Part shown: positions 1-10,049 of the stretch, piece after piece
Layout of the letters: each line of letters opens with the position of its first letter
Position numbering within the stretch: the first letter of the stretch is position 1
NCBI RefSeq assembly: GCF_014764505.1
Contig: NZ_JACXWX010000005.1
Span: forward strand, 186,001 to 250,000
DNA from: Phormidium tenue FACHB-886
Lineage (GTDB): Bacteria; Cyanobacteriota; Cyanobacteriia; Elainellales; Elainellaceae
DNA: 64,000 bases
Direction of reading: 5' to 3'
Translations under genes and position numbers: made by a program
Notes under the pieces: generated by a model
Database searches by the model: none
The model's input: the letters and a program-made list of their open reading frames with translations, nothing else
Told to the model about the DNA's origin: nothing

Positions 1-794
<794 letters not shown>

Positions 795-802
795 CGCCAA
801 GG

Positions 803-1348
803 ATGTGTAGAGATATGCTGAACTCTGAAGACTTGCAAACGCGGCTCTCGAAAGTCAAGCTTTTGGCGCTAGATGTGGATGGGACGCTGACCGACGGTGG
901 GCTTTACTACACCGACAGCGGCGAAGAACTCAAGAAGTTCAACGTCAAAGACGGTCAAGGAATAAAGTTAGTGCTGCAAACGGGTATCGACGTGGCGATT
1001 GTCTCGGCGAGTTCGTCTCCTTCCACACAGCACCGTGCTAAGAAGCTGGGAATTTCTCATGTGTATATCGGCATGGAGGACAAGCTAACGGTCATCCAAG
1101 CGCTGTGCGACCAGCTAGGAATCGATCTGATGCAGGTAGCTTATGTGGGCGATGATGTGAACGATTTGCCCGTGATGCAGGCGATCGGCTGTCCCATGAC
1201 AGTGGCAGATGCGATGCCGCAGAATCAGGAGTGCGCTTTCTACATCACCAAGCGTGCGGGTGGTGATGGAGCCGTTCGTGAGATCTGTGACTTAATTATC
1301 CTGAGCCAGCTGTCTGAAACTGGAAAAAAGAACTATAGCGATTCTTAG
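803..1348 (+). CDS. kdsC: Kdo-8-phosphate phosphatase, HAD superfamily
   Basis: Removes phosphate from Kdo-8-P to give free Kdo. 181 residues, the normal size of a tetrameric KdsC without cap domain. HAD motif I is DVDGTLTDGG with the nucleophile and acid Asp at about residues 24 and 26; motif IV is GDDVNDLPVM at about residue 115. A second ATG at 815 (MLNSED) is also possible; AAGG at 797-800 is too near the first ATG to decide. It lies directly behind kdsA. kdsB (CMP-Kdo synthetase) is not in the window and may lie upstream of its left edge. A 7-bp hairpin (1390-1406) follows the stop but lacks a U-tract. Confidence 0.93.
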   Translation: MCRDMLNSEDLQTRLSKVKLLALDVDGTLTDGGLYYTDSGEELKKFNVKDGQGIKLVLQTGIDVAIVSASSSPSTQHRAKKLGISHVYIGMEDKLTVIQALCDQLGIDLMQVAYVGDDVNDLPVMQAIGCPMTVADAMPQNQECAFYITKRAGGDGAVREICDLIILSQLSETGKKNYSDS

Positions 1349-1462
1349 CTGTGAAATGTGGTTTTCTGTGCAGCGCCTCTAGCGCTACACAGATTGCCGC
1401 AATCTGCTGGAGACAATATTCGTCTCTTTGTTTAATTGCTAAGCCGCCCATCTGGAGGAACC

Positions 1463-2437
1463 ATGACTGCTTCTCACTCCCCTATCCGGTTGTTTATTGG
1501 GTCAAGCCCTAAGAACTCAATCGAAGAGAAAGTGTTGCGATATACGCTGCAAAAATACACCGATTACCCAATCGAGATCAATATTATCGACGGTAAAGCG
1601 GGAACGGTCAAAACACTAAATACAGGGGAAGTGAAGCAGCTGCCCCACGATCTAATCGATCATGTCAAAGGGGCAACAGCCTTCTCAATGGGACGCTGGG
1701 CAATTCCGGAGTGGTGTAATTACCAGGGCAGAGCAATTTACTGCGACTCGGATCAGCTGGCGCTTGCTGATCTATCGTTGCTGTGGAACACCGAAATGCA
1801 CGGCGCAACGCTGGCAATGGTGCCGGTTAAACAAGCGAAAAGCAGCAAACATTTCTACAAGCAGACGCTAAAGTCTTATACCGAAACAGACGAAATCTAT
1901 TACCTCGCGAGCGTCATGCTAATCGACTGCGAAAAAGCCTCGGCATGGAGCTTAGCATCGCTAATCGATTTGCTCAATCGCCAAACGTTGTCGTTGCGTG
2001 AATTAATGTACGTTGGCTCCCAGTTTCGCAACCGGTTTAATGTGTCTGTGGCAGATTTACCCTGCGAATGGAATCATCTCGATTATCGCGATCGCACCAC
2101 AAAGATCCTCCACTTCAGCGATCTAACAACCCAGCCTTGGCGTTTTCATCACCACCCGATCAGCAGCTTCTGGGAAAAATACTATCTGGAAGCGGCAGAA
2201 ACTGGTTTCCTGACCTCAGAAGAAATTCTCAAGGCCCGATCGGAACGCTGGATTACAGAACGGATTAAAGCGCTGCCTGCCCTGCCCAAAAGTGTGCGCT
2301 GGTTGGTCAACCCAATCTGGCGTACCAGCAGCGCGATTGGCTGCGCCATCCAAGACTCCTTTAATGCACAGGCACGACGAGTGCGATCGCTGCCTGCCAA
2401 ACTCTCTGGGTTTCGATCAAAAGGAGTAAGTGCCTGA
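1463..2437 (+). CDS. GT8-like glycosyltransferase
   Basis: Predicted sugar transferase with a GT-A fold. The beginning reads RLFIGSSPKNSIEEKVL, and the donor/metal-binding DxD motif appears as YCDSDQLALADLSLLW at about residue 90, both typical of GT8-like families that transfer sugars from nucleotide donors. 324 residues from the ATG at 1463, chosen over an in-frame TTG at 1436 because GGAGGA at 1454-1459 sits at ideal distance. Its stop is 2 bp before the next gene, so the two are probably cotranscribed. The acceptor and sugar cannot be read from the sequence; the position behind kdsA-kdsC suggests surface glycan assembly. Confidence 0.75.
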   Translation: MTASHSPIRLFIGSSPKNSIEEKVLRYTLQKYTDYPIEINIIDGKAGTVKTLNTGEVKQLPHDLIDHVKGATAFSMGRWAIPEWCNYQGRAIYCDSDQLALADLSLLWNTEMHGATLAMVPVKQAKSSKHFYKQTLKSYTETDEIYYLASVMLIDCEKASAWSLASLIDLLNRQTLSLRELMYVGSQFRNRFNVSVADLPCEWNHLDYRDRTTKILHFSDLTTQPWRFHHHPISSFWEKYYLEAAETGFLTSEEILKARSERWITERIKALPALPKSVRWLVNPIWRTSSAIGCAIQDSFNAQARRVRSLPAKLSGFRSKGVSA

Positions 2438-2439
2438 CG

Positions 2440-3945
2440 ATGCTGAATACCATGCCCGCTTGGAATCAACACTCTATTGAAGAAGTCGATCGGCGTGCTT
2501 GGGAGGCGATTTGTAACTGGTCGGAGCATGGCAAGGTCGAGGTCGTCCGCGAGGGCATAGACTACAGCCACTTAATTCGATCGTTTCTGTGGGATAAAGT
2601 ATCGCGAGCAGTTCGTCAGCAGTGTGATCCAGACCAGTTTGAGTTTGAAGCCCAGCTGCTCGCGCCTGTTCACCTGCCGCTCACTCCAGCTCGGCAAGCG
2701 GCTTTACCGCTGTTGGAACGGCTCAAACGCCCAGTGATTTCGCTGTTTGCTGTTCGAGATGCCATTCGGCTGAAAGCACAGTCCCGCAAGCCGGTGCTGT
2801 TTGTGCCTTATCGCAACGCCCGCTTGGGTACGACGATCACCACGCTGCATCAGTCTGCCCAAGCCGCAGTCGTCGTTCCCTATGCCCGCACCGTTAAGCA
2901 TGATATCGGTATCCCAGTCCGGCTGCCCCGCCGCTCAAGTTCTTCTGCAGATATTAAGTATGCAGGCTTGCTGTATGAAGGGGTCGTGCGCGGACTGCAG
3001 GCGTTCGACATTGCGCTACTACCCCAGGATGCTGAAACCCTAAAGGGACAAATTCTCAGCCAAGTCAGGCAGATTCGAGCCGTTGCTGAAGATCTGGCAT
3101 TTCTGCTTCCGCAGGCGATCTTGGTATTCTCAGATAATCATTTTCCCATGCAAAGCTATGTTCACGTTGCCAGACGGGAAGGCATTCCCACGATCATGCT
3201 GCAGCATGGGCTGGACTGTGAACATTACTGTCTCGAAGAAGCCTACGCCTCTGTAATTGCCGTGTGGGGCAAAGCTCGACAGCAGCGCTATCAGCAGCAC
3301 TCCGTTCGGCAACCCGATCGGCTGCAGATTACGGGCAACCCAGAGTACGATCATCTGCACCTGCCCGAAAAGATCGATACCAGCGGAGACTATTGGCTTT
3401 GGGTCACCCGCCCACATACGCCAAATAAGTGCTTTTCGCCATCTCGATCGCCCCACGAAGGACTGGACATTTTGGCAGCATTTCTGCCCGTACTGCGACA
3501 GTTGCCCGATCAGCAATTGGTTATCAAGCCGCATCCCTATGATTACACCAACCTGTACCAGGACTATATCGATCGAAATGGGCTGATGCATCAAGTCAAA
3601 CTGGCTACAGCAAGCGTACCAACACTTCTGCCGAATGCCAGTCTGGTGATTTCTGAAGATTCTACAGCTGGGCTGGAAGCGATGTTTTGGGGCAAGCGAG
3701 TGATTCATGCACACTTTGCAGCCTGCCCGCCAACCGTTCCTTTTGCAGCCTACGATGCCGCGCTGCCTGCTTATTCTGCCGAAATGCTGCAGATGGCATT
3801 GGCGCAAGTGCAGCAGCTCACCCCTGTCCAACACAGCCAGATGCTGCAAGGGCAACGTAGTTTTTTAGAAGACTATGCTGGAGTTTGTGACGGGCTGGCA
3901 CATCAGCGAATTCTCTCATTGATAACTGAAGTGGTACAGCGATAG
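2440..3945 (+). CDS. GT-B-like capsular polysaccharide glycosyltransferase
   Basis: 501 residues with no signal peptide or membrane span. The second half carries motifs of capsule-type GT-B enzymes (the broad group of CDP-glycerol transferases, KpsC/S-like and epimerase-like proteins): IMLQHGLDCEHY around residue 250, ITGNPEYD, IKPHPYDYTN, and the donor-phosphate loop SEDSTAGLEAMFWGKRVI near residue 405. AAGGAG at 2421-2426 precedes the start. It follows the GT8-like gene by 2 bp. With kdsA and kdsC upstream, a role in a Kdo-containing surface polymer is attractive, but the motif set does not identify the donor sugar. Confidence 0.7.
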   Translation: MLNTMPAWNQHSIEEVDRRAWEAICNWSEHGKVEVVREGIDYSHLIRSFLWDKVSRAVRQQCDPDQFEFEAQLLAPVHLPLTPARQAALPLLERLKRPVISLFAVRDAIRLKAQSRKPVLFVPYRNARLGTTITTLHQSAQAAVVVPYARTVKHDIGIPVRLPRRSSSSADIKYAGLLYEGVVRGLQAFDIALLPQDAETLKGQILSQVRQIRAVAEDLAFLLPQAILVFSDNHFPMQSYVHVARREGIPTIMLQHGLDCEHYCLEEAYASVIAVWGKARQQRYQQHSVRQPDRLQITGNPEYDHLHLPEKIDTSGDYWLWVTRPHTPNKCFSPSRSPHEGLDILAAFLPVLRQLPDQQLVIKPHPYDYTNLYQDYIDRNGLMHQVKLATASVPTLLPNASLVISEDSTAGLEAMFWGKRVIHAHFAACPPTVPFAAYDAALPAYSAEMLQMALAQVQQLTPVQHSQMLQGQRSFLEDYAGVCDGLAHQRILSLITEVVQR

Positions 3946-4029
3946 GGGTGGGCTGGCACTGAAAATGCTTTCAAGACCGCCAACGCAAAACCGATCGAGA
4001 TTGGGATGAATGCTGGAGGAAGTGAGGTT

Positions 4030-4974
4030 ATGGTGGAGCTAGATCGTCGATCGCCTGTTGTGGTTTGCGCAGCTGATAACAACTATGCCATGCAGCTAGC
4101 CGTTGTGGTACGGTCGGCAGTTGAGCATTTAGACGGCGATCGGCGCCTGCTTATCTATGTAATAGACGGTGGAATTACCTCTAGGAACAAAGCGAAGATC
4201 CTACGCTCGATCGACTCCAGCCGCTGCAACATTACCTGGCTACAGCCATCATTAAATCTGTTAAGCCAAATGCCTGTCTCAGGACATATCACAGCTGCTG
4301 CTTATCTGCGAATCCTCATTCCAGATTTACTTCCGGATGCTGTAGAAAAAGCGATATACCTGGATAGCGATCTCATCGTCAATGCCGATTTGGGAAAGCT
4401 CTGGGATATCCCACTTGAGAAAGCGCTCTCTGCGGTTCAAGATTTTTCAGTTCCCTATGTCTCTTGCAAAGGAGGGCTGAGCAACTACCGTGAACTGAAT
4501 CTTTCAGACGATCGCAAATACTTCAATTCAGGTGTTTTAGTATTTGATCTCGAACGGTGGCGCTCAGAGAATTTGAGGCAGAAAATTTTCCAATACATTG
4601 CTCAAAATAAGCGCTCTATTCAGCTACATGACCAGGATGCCATGAATGCGGTTCTGGCATGGGACTGGCAAGAGCTTGATCCCCGATGGAATCAAACGCC
4701 TCACATCTTTAAGCCTTTATCCTGGCAGGAAAGCCCGTTCAACGAAGCAGTGTACAAGCAGATTCTACAAGATCCCTATATTATTCATTTCGCTTCTGCT
4801 GCAAAGCCCTGGAATAGCCGCGAGATTTATCCGGCTACCGATCTGTTTTTTCAGTATGTAGATAAGACAGCTTGGGCAGGCTGGCGGCTGACACGCTGGC
4901 GGCGGCTGCAAAATCGGCTGCTGCGAGAAGTGAAACAGTTCCGCAGACGCACTCCCCAATGGCTGCCCATCTAG
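4030..4974 (+). CDS. GT8 family glycosyltransferase
   Basis: Clear GT8 member: VVVCAADNNYAMQLAVVVRS at the start, AYLRILIPDLLPD, the metal/donor motif YLDSDLIVNADLGKLW, then FNSGVLVFDLERW and HDQDAMNAVL, which are the LgtC-like family blocks; the closing IIHFASAAKPW also matches the family. The ATG at 4030 is preferred because GGAGGA lies at 4015-4020, although an ATG at 4006 is in frame. 314 residues. It probably adds hexose, often galactose or glucose in this family, to a cell-surface oligosaccharide. Confidence 0.88.
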   Translation: MVELDRRSPVVVCAADNNYAMQLAVVVRSAVEHLDGDRRLLIYVIDGGITSRNKAKILRSIDSSRCNITWLQPSLNLLSQMPVSGHITAAAYLRILIPDLLPDAVEKAIYLDSDLIVNADLGKLWDIPLEKALSAVQDFSVPYVSCKGGLSNYRELNLSDDRKYFNSGVLVFDLERWRSENLRQKIFQYIAQNKRSIQLHDQDAMNAVLAWDWQELDPRWNQTPHIFKPLSWQESPFNEAVYKQILQDPYIIHFASAAKPWNSREIYPATDLFFQYVDKTAWAGWRLTRWRRLQNRLLREVKQFRRRTPQWLPI

Positions 4975-5016
4975 TTGCCTTTATCAAGCACGAGTGCTAT
5001 ACCTCGCGGAGTTGGT

Positions 5017-5922
5017 ATGAAAACCCCGATCGCCTTCCTGATCTTCAAACGTCCTGATACAACTCAACAAGTATTCAATGCAATCCGGCAGGCTCAGCCC
5101 CCTAAGCTATTAGTGGTGGCAGACGCAGCCCGACCCGACCGCCCTGGTGAAGCCGAACAGTGTGCCGCCACGCGCGCCATTATTGAGCAGGTAGATTGGG
5201 ACTGCGAGGTGCTGACGAACTACGCCGAGAAGAACTTGGGCTGCAAAGACCGAGTGGCGAGTGGCTTGGACTGGGTGTTTGACACCGTAGAAGAGGCAAT
5301 TATCCTGGAGGATGACTGTGTTCCCCATCCCAGCTTTTTCCCCTACTGTGAGGAACTGCTGGAGCGCTATCGAGAAGACGATCGCATCTTCTCTATCATG
5401 GGCTACAACATGCAGAACGGGCAGCCGCGCGGCAGCTACAGCTACTACTTCTCGCGTTACTTCCACTGCTGGGGTTGGGCCTCTTGGCGGCGAGCTTGGC
5501 AATATTACGATGTGGACATGCGCCAGTGGCAAGCGGTGAAAGAGACAGGCTTGCTGCATCACATCTTAGACGACGCAGCCGCCGTCACCTATTGGACAAG
5601 AGAGATAGAGTCAGTCTATGCTGGCAGGCTGAACACTTGGGACTATCAAGGTATTCTGTCGGCCTGGCTGCAAAGCGGGCTGCACATCTGTCCAAATGTC
5701 AATCTGATCTCCAACGTTGGCTTTGGTGAGGCTGCAACGCACACAAGCTTCAGCGACAGCCCACATGCAAATACGCCAGCCCAGCCGATCGCCCTGCCGC
5801 TCCAGCATCCCCCTTACGTGGTTCGCCATGCCGAAGCCGATCGCTTCGCTCAAACAAATTACTACGATGTCAATCGAACCAAACGCGCCATTCGCAAGCT
5901 GAAGCGGATGCTGAAACGATAG
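5017..5922 (+). CDS. GNT-I/GT2-like glycosyltransferase
   Basis: 301 residues from the ATG at 5017 (GCGGAG at 5006-5011); an in-frame TTG at 4975 directly abuts the previous stop but has no ribosome site. The start PIAFLIFKRPDTTQQVF and the acidic motif EEAIILEDDCVPHPSFF are characteristic of a GT-A family related to GNT-I and GT2 transferases that is common in bacterial glycan clusters; YFSRYFHCWGWASWRRAW and NLISNVGFGEAATHT are further family blocks. The tail is basic. Cytoplasmic or peripheral; sugar specificity unknown. Confidence 0.8.
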   Translation: MKTPIAFLIFKRPDTTQQVFNAIRQAQPPKLLVVADAARPDRPGEAEQCAATRAIIEQVDWDCEVLTNYAEKNLGCKDRVASGLDWVFDTVEEAIILEDDCVPHPSFFPYCEELLERYREDDRIFSIMGYNMQNGQPRGSYSYYFSRYFHCWGWASWRRAWQYYDVDMRQWQAVKETGLLHHILDDAAAVTYWTREIESVYAGRLNTWDYQGILSAWLQSGLHICPNVNLISNVGFGEAATHTSFSDSPHANTPAQPIALPLQHPPYVVRHAEADRFAQTNYYDVNRTKRAIRKLKRMLKR

Positions 5923-6046
5923 GCAGAACGCAAGAGTTTTAAGAGCCAGTAAAGATGCGGCACAAATCGCCAGGAATTCCTGATTCCGATCGGGCAAGGA
6001 AGAATAGGGATGCAGTGACCGTCTTCTTTTAGTTGGGTCGTCAACC

Positions 6047-7321
6047 ATGCTAAAAAATCCTTTAGAAACGGCTTTTCGGAAGCCCCTCCAAAAGTCGTCC
6101 TCCGCTCGCATCATGGTGTTTGAGCTGGCAGTGTATGGACACCATCCGGTCTATATTCAATATCTGGTGGAGTACTGGTGTAAGCATCGGTTGGCAGGAC
6201 AGCTGAGTTTCGTAGTATCCCCAGAGTTTTTGCAGGCGCATCCCCAAATTGTTGAGCTACCAGCGAGCTATGATATCTCAACTGTGGAATTTGTGGCGAT
6301 CGAGCGTGAGGAACAAACTCAGCTCTCTCGACAAAAGCATTCATTCTGGGGGCGAGCTCAGCTAGCGTTTCAGCAGTGGCGGCTGGTTTGTAAATATGTT
6401 GAGAAGCTGCAGGCAACTCGCTGTTTAATTCTGTCGCTCGATTTCTTTCAGCTGCCACTGGCGCTTGCTTCTAAACCGGATTGCCAATTCTCTGGAATTT
6501 ATTTCAAACCGATCCTGCACTATCCCACATTCTCCAACTACGCCTCTTCCTGGAAAGAGCAGATCCAACGACGGCGGGAAGCATTGATCCTCAATCAAAT
6601 CCTGCGGAAGCCCCAGCTGCAAACTCTATTTTGCCTTGATCCGTTTGCAGTTAAAGCAATTAATAAATTGCATCGGCAGCCCAAAGCTGTTTCTCTCCCT
6701 GATCCAGTGCAGCTTTACGATCCTATGGCGATCGACACGGCTGATCTAAAAGCAAAACTGCAGATCGAACCTGATCGACAGGTTTTTCTGCTGTTTGGAG
6801 AACTGACAGGACGGAAGGGGATTTACCAACTGCTGACCGCAATTCAACAGCTGGCGCCAGAGCTGTGCGAAAAGCTGTGTTTAGTAATTGTGGGTCGGGC
6901 TGGCGTTGAGGAGCAGATTCAGATTAAGGTCGCAGTGCAAACGACGCGACAGATGCAGCCTGTTCAAATTATTGAGCATTATCAGTATGTGTCCGATCAG
7001 GAAGTGCAGGCTTATTTCCAGCTATCAGATGTAATTTTGGCTCCCTACCAGAAGCATGTTGGCATGAGCGGTATTCTGCTGCTGGCGGCGGCAGCTCAAA
7101 AGCCTGTCCTCAGCTCTGACTACGGGCTCATGGGGGAAATGGTGCGGTGTTATCAACTGGGGCTAGCGCTCGATTCTACCGATGCCGTTGTCCTAGCACA
7201 GGGACTCGCCCACTGTTTGCTCACAGATCCAGCGGAGATTGGTAATCGGCAGCAAATGCAGCGATTTGCCGAAGAAAACTCTGCCGATCGGTTTGCTGCC
7301 ACAATCTTCGAGGCGATTTAG
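6047..7321 (+). CDS. GT-B glycosyltransferase, GT4-like
   Basis: 424 residues. The N-terminal half is divergent (VFELAVYGHHPVYIQYLVEYW), while the C-terminal donor-binding half is GT4-like: VFLLFGELTGRKGIYQLLTAI, the sugar/phosphate region ILAPYQKHVGMSGILLLAAAAQKPVLSSDYGLMGEMV. The classic EX7E motif is modified, with a glycine-serine loop before ILLLAAA. No strong ribosome site precedes 6047; an ATG at 6113 just before the first conserved strand is an alternative start. The downstream gene begins about 50 bp after the stop. Confidence 0.75.
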   Translation: MLKNPLETAFRKPLQKSSSARIMVFELAVYGHHPVYIQYLVEYWCKHRLAGQLSFVVSPEFLQAHPQIVELPASYDISTVEFVAIEREEQTQLSRQKHSFWGRAQLAFQQWRLVCKYVEKLQATRCLILSLDFFQLPLALASKPDCQFSGIYFKPILHYPTFSNYASSWKEQIQRRREALILNQILRKPQLQTLFCLDPFAVKAINKLHRQPKAVSLPDPVQLYDPMAIDTADLKAKLQIEPDRQVFLLFGELTGRKGIYQLLTAIQQLAPELCEKLCLVIVGRAGVEEQIQIKVAVQTTRQMQPVQIIEHYQYVSDQEVQAYFQLSDVILAPYQKHVGMSGILLLAAAAQKPVLSSDYGLMGEMVRCYQLGLALDSTDAVVLAQGLAHCLLTDPAEIGNRQQMQRFAEENSADRFAATIFEAI

Positions 7322-7370
7322 GGTACGGCTGACGGTGGCTGAAAGTTCGGCTGCTCAAACTATTGAAGTG

Positions 7371-8576
7371 ATGCTCATGAATGCTAAAACGATCGCGCTG
7401 TTTGATCTCTCTGTGACTGCTGACAGCCCTGCCGGAAGCTGTATCTTGCAAATGCTAAAAGGGCTTTGCCAAGACTATCAGTTCACAGTGTTTGCCGATC
7501 GCTTTGAGAACCCTGCTCCCGATCAAATTACCTGGGTGCGGGTGCCGCTGCCCCCAAAGCCAGTGCTTCTGCGCTACGTGGTGTTTAAGTGGTTGGCTGC
7601 CCTCTCGTATCGCCAGCATGTGCGTCATCATGGCAAACCCGACCTGATCATTGGCACAGAAGGGCAGTTTCCAGCCTGCGATATCTCCTACGCGCATTTT
7701 TGCCATCAGGCCTATCTGACCCAGCACAAGGTGAAAGCTAGCCTGCCCCGAAAGCTCGCCCGCCTGTTGACCCGTCGCTTTAATGCCGATATTGAGCGAC
7801 AGGCATTTGCTTCTGCTGAGGCGATCGTCGTTCCCTCTCAAGGGTTAGCGACCGAAATTGAACAGACCTATACCGCTTTAGTGCAGAAGAAGATTACCGT
7901 AATTCCCAATCCGGTGGATATTCAGCGGTTTACTCGTCCTGTCACGTTCGATCGACAAGCCTTTCGCAGCCAGCTAGGGTTTGGGCCAAACGATCAGGTG
8001 ATTGTGTTCTCGGCGCTAGGAGATTTTGATCGCAAAGGGTTAAACCTTCTGCTACAGGCGATTGCAGCTATAAACAACGCTAGGGTCAAACTGCTGATTG
8101 TGGGCGGTTCGCTCCCCGAAGTGAGGGAATATGAAACGATACGCGATCGCCTGCAGCTATCGAATCAGGCGGTGTTTGTAGGCTTTCAGTCGGATGTGCG
8201 CCCGTACCTCTGGTCGGCTGATTTGTTTGCGTTGCCCTCGCAATACGAAACCTTTTCTTTGGCTACCTTTCAGGCGGCAGCAGCAGGGTTACCTGTATTG
8301 GTTACAAAGCTCTATGGCGTTGAGGAGTTTTTGAAAGATGGCATCAATGGTTGGCTAGTTGAGCGGGATGCCGCATCGCTCGCTGGGGCAATTCAGCAGG
8401 CAGTTGCCGATCCCACGAAACTGGCTCAACTTGGGTCGGCGGCTCATACCGGCGCTCATGATTACGATGCCGCGATTTTTGTGGAGCGATGGAGAGCTAT
8501 TTTGCGATCGCTGATGGGTTTTGAACAGGCGGCTGATGCACCTCATAGTCTACAAACAGCTTCAGCAGAGCCATAG
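7371..8576 (+). CDS. GT4 family glycosyltransferase
   Basis: Retaining GT-B enzyme. N-terminal acceptor domain begins KTIALFDLSVTADSPAGSCI; the linker VIPNPVDIQRF, the start of the donor domain VIVFSALGDFDRKGLNLLLQAI and the nucleotide-sugar motif PSQYETFSLATFQAAAAGLPVLVTKLYGVEEFL (EX7-type E..F..A) are all present. The ATG at 7371 was chosen because the frame upstream overlaps the previous gene by 80 bp; an ATG at 7377 is equally possible. About 400 residues, the usual GT4 length. Confidence 0.88.
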   Translation: MLMNAKTIALFDLSVTADSPAGSCILQMLKGLCQDYQFTVFADRFENPAPDQITWVRVPLPPKPVLLRYVVFKWLAALSYRQHVRHHGKPDLIIGTEGQFPACDISYAHFCHQAYLTQHKVKASLPRKLARLLTRRFNADIERQAFASAEAIVVPSQGLATEIEQTYTALVQKKITVIPNPVDIQRFTRPVTFDRQAFRSQLGFGPNDQVIVFSALGDFDRKGLNLLLQAIAAINNARVKLLIVGGSLPEVREYETIRDRLQLSNQAVFVGFQSDVRPYLWSADLFALPSQYETFSLATFQAAAAGLPVLVTKLYGVEEFLKDGINGWLVERDAASLAGAIQQAVADPTKLAQLGSAAHTGAHDYDAAIFVERWRAILRSLMGFEQAADAPHSLQTASAEP

Positions 8577-8613
8577 GCTGAGATTTTCAGACAGTTGATA
8601 AGGAGGTTACTAG

Positions 8614-9930
8614 GTGCAGCAGACGATTACTCTTTCTCATGAAGACCGCCAAGGGTTTATCAAAAACTCGATTTTGGTGTCGATCGCTTTTTCCAGCATG
8701 TATCTGTCGCGGATCGCTGACGTGTTGGGAGCACCAGATTTTATCAACTTTCTCCATTTTGTGACCGTTCCTGGCGTCTGCCTCTACGCCTTGGCAACCA
8801 CAAAAACCAAAGATCGCCAGCAGATTTCGGTGATTTGGGGATTGCTGGTTGGGATGAGCGTATTTTTGGCAGTAAATCTGATCAGCGCTCTGGTGAATCA
8901 GGCAGGGGTAATTAACGTTCTGCTCAACTTCCTGCTGCTGGGCGAGCCATTCCTCATGCTGCTGGCGATCGTCAGTTTGTCGGTGACAAAAAATAGCATT
9001 ATTCAATGGCAAAATTGGCTTGCCTGCCTGGCTTGTCTGAATCTAGTCTTTGTTTTTATTCAGAAGTATGCTCTAGGAGTCTCCAATCCTGATTTGCTGT
9101 ACGGCATTTTCTTCTCGGTTGCCGGAGCTACAGTTTCTTCAATTGTGTCAATTACGTTCGCGCTTTACTACTTTGTGAGCGCCCCAAAGACACCGCTTTG
9201 GATTCGGATTGCGCTGCTAGCAGCTACGATCTGGCAAATTTTGATCTCGGATACAAAACTGGTTTTGGGATCGCTTCTGTTCGGGTTTATTCTATTGCCT
9301 TTCACTAAGGCAAGCTATCGAGCGATTCTGTACATTTTGCTGGGTGGGGCGGCTATCTATAGCTTTATTTGGGCGATGGCGAATGTGCCAATCTTCAAAG
9401 CCTATAGTATCTGGATACCGGCAGATTTTCTGTCTCCTGATGGTGAATTCTTCCGGGCAAAGTTCACAGCATTTACCTACATTCCTAAGTTCTACTCGTC
9501 AATCTGGAATTGGTTTTTTGGCTTAGGTCCAGGACATACGATCGGACGGTTAGGTGGATGGATGATGGAAAAATACGCAGATCTTCTAGATCCACTCGGT
9601 GCGACTCATCCCTATCTAAACCTGACAAGCGACGTATCGCGGCTCTCGTTTGCGCAAACTCGCAAGGCAGGCGGAACGGCGCTCTATCTGCCTACGTTCA
9701 ACTGGGCAGGTATTTGGGGCGATCTTGGAATCGTAGGATTAGCTTCTTATCTGCTTGTTTGGGCAATTGTTTTTGTTAATTTCTGTCGAACAGATCTTTC
9801 GCGCTGGCTAGTGCTGATGCTGGTTGGAATTGGCTTTTTCCCAGCCTATTTAGAAGAACCTAGCGTCATGCTGTTTATTGTGTTCGTGATCGGGCTACGC
9901 TGGCACGAAACGAAACAAACAAGCAAATAA
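8614..9930 (+). CDS. O-antigen ligase/polymerase-like membrane protein
   Basis: 438 residues, mostly hydrophobic, with roughly ten predicted membrane spans (for example around residues 55-75, 80-100, 150-175, 190-235, 360-385 and 395-425). The large hydrophilic loop between residues about 265 and 360 and the overall layout match the WaaL/Wzy type polymerase-ligase superfamily, which joins lipid-linked glycans in the periplasm. GTG start at 8614 is fixed by a perfect AAGGAGG at 8600-8606. It is the only integral-membrane protein of the glycan locus in view, so it may polymerise or ligate the product of the surrounding transferases. Confidence 0.75.
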   Translation: MQQTITLSHEDRQGFIKNSILVSIAFSSMYLSRIADVLGAPDFINFLHFVTVPGVCLYALATTKTKDRQQISVIWGLLVGMSVFLAVNLISALVNQAGVINVLLNFLLLGEPFLMLLAIVSLSVTKNSIIQWQNWLACLACLNLVFVFIQKYALGVSNPDLLYGIFFSVAGATVSSIVSITFALYYFVSAPKTPLWIRIALLAATIWQILISDTKLVLGSLLFGFILLPFTKASYRAILYILLGGAAIYSFIWAMANVPIFKAYSIWIPADFLSPDGEFFRAKFTAFTYIPKFYSSIWNWFFGLGPGHTIGRLGGWMMEKYADLLDPLGATHPYLNLTSDVSRLSFAQTRKAGGTALYLPTFNWAGIWGDLGIVGLASYLLVWAIVFVNFCRTDLSRWLVLMLVGIGFFPAYLEEPSVMLFIVFVIGLRWHETKQTSK

Positions 9931-10049
9931 ATGCTTTAGCTGCTCTAGGTCAGCCGAAGCTTCCGGATACGCCAAGCTTGGGCAGTACATTAAAAAAGAT
10001 TGCTATGCTCTTTCCCTGGGAAGTTTATAGCAACGAGGTGCAATTCAGA

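Noticed and set aside
3130-3855. 241-codon minus-strand frame inside the capsule-type glycosyltransferase gene
   Set aside because: Antisense shadow: the plus-strand protein has clear GT-B motifs throughout, and the minus frame gives no protein-like sequence.
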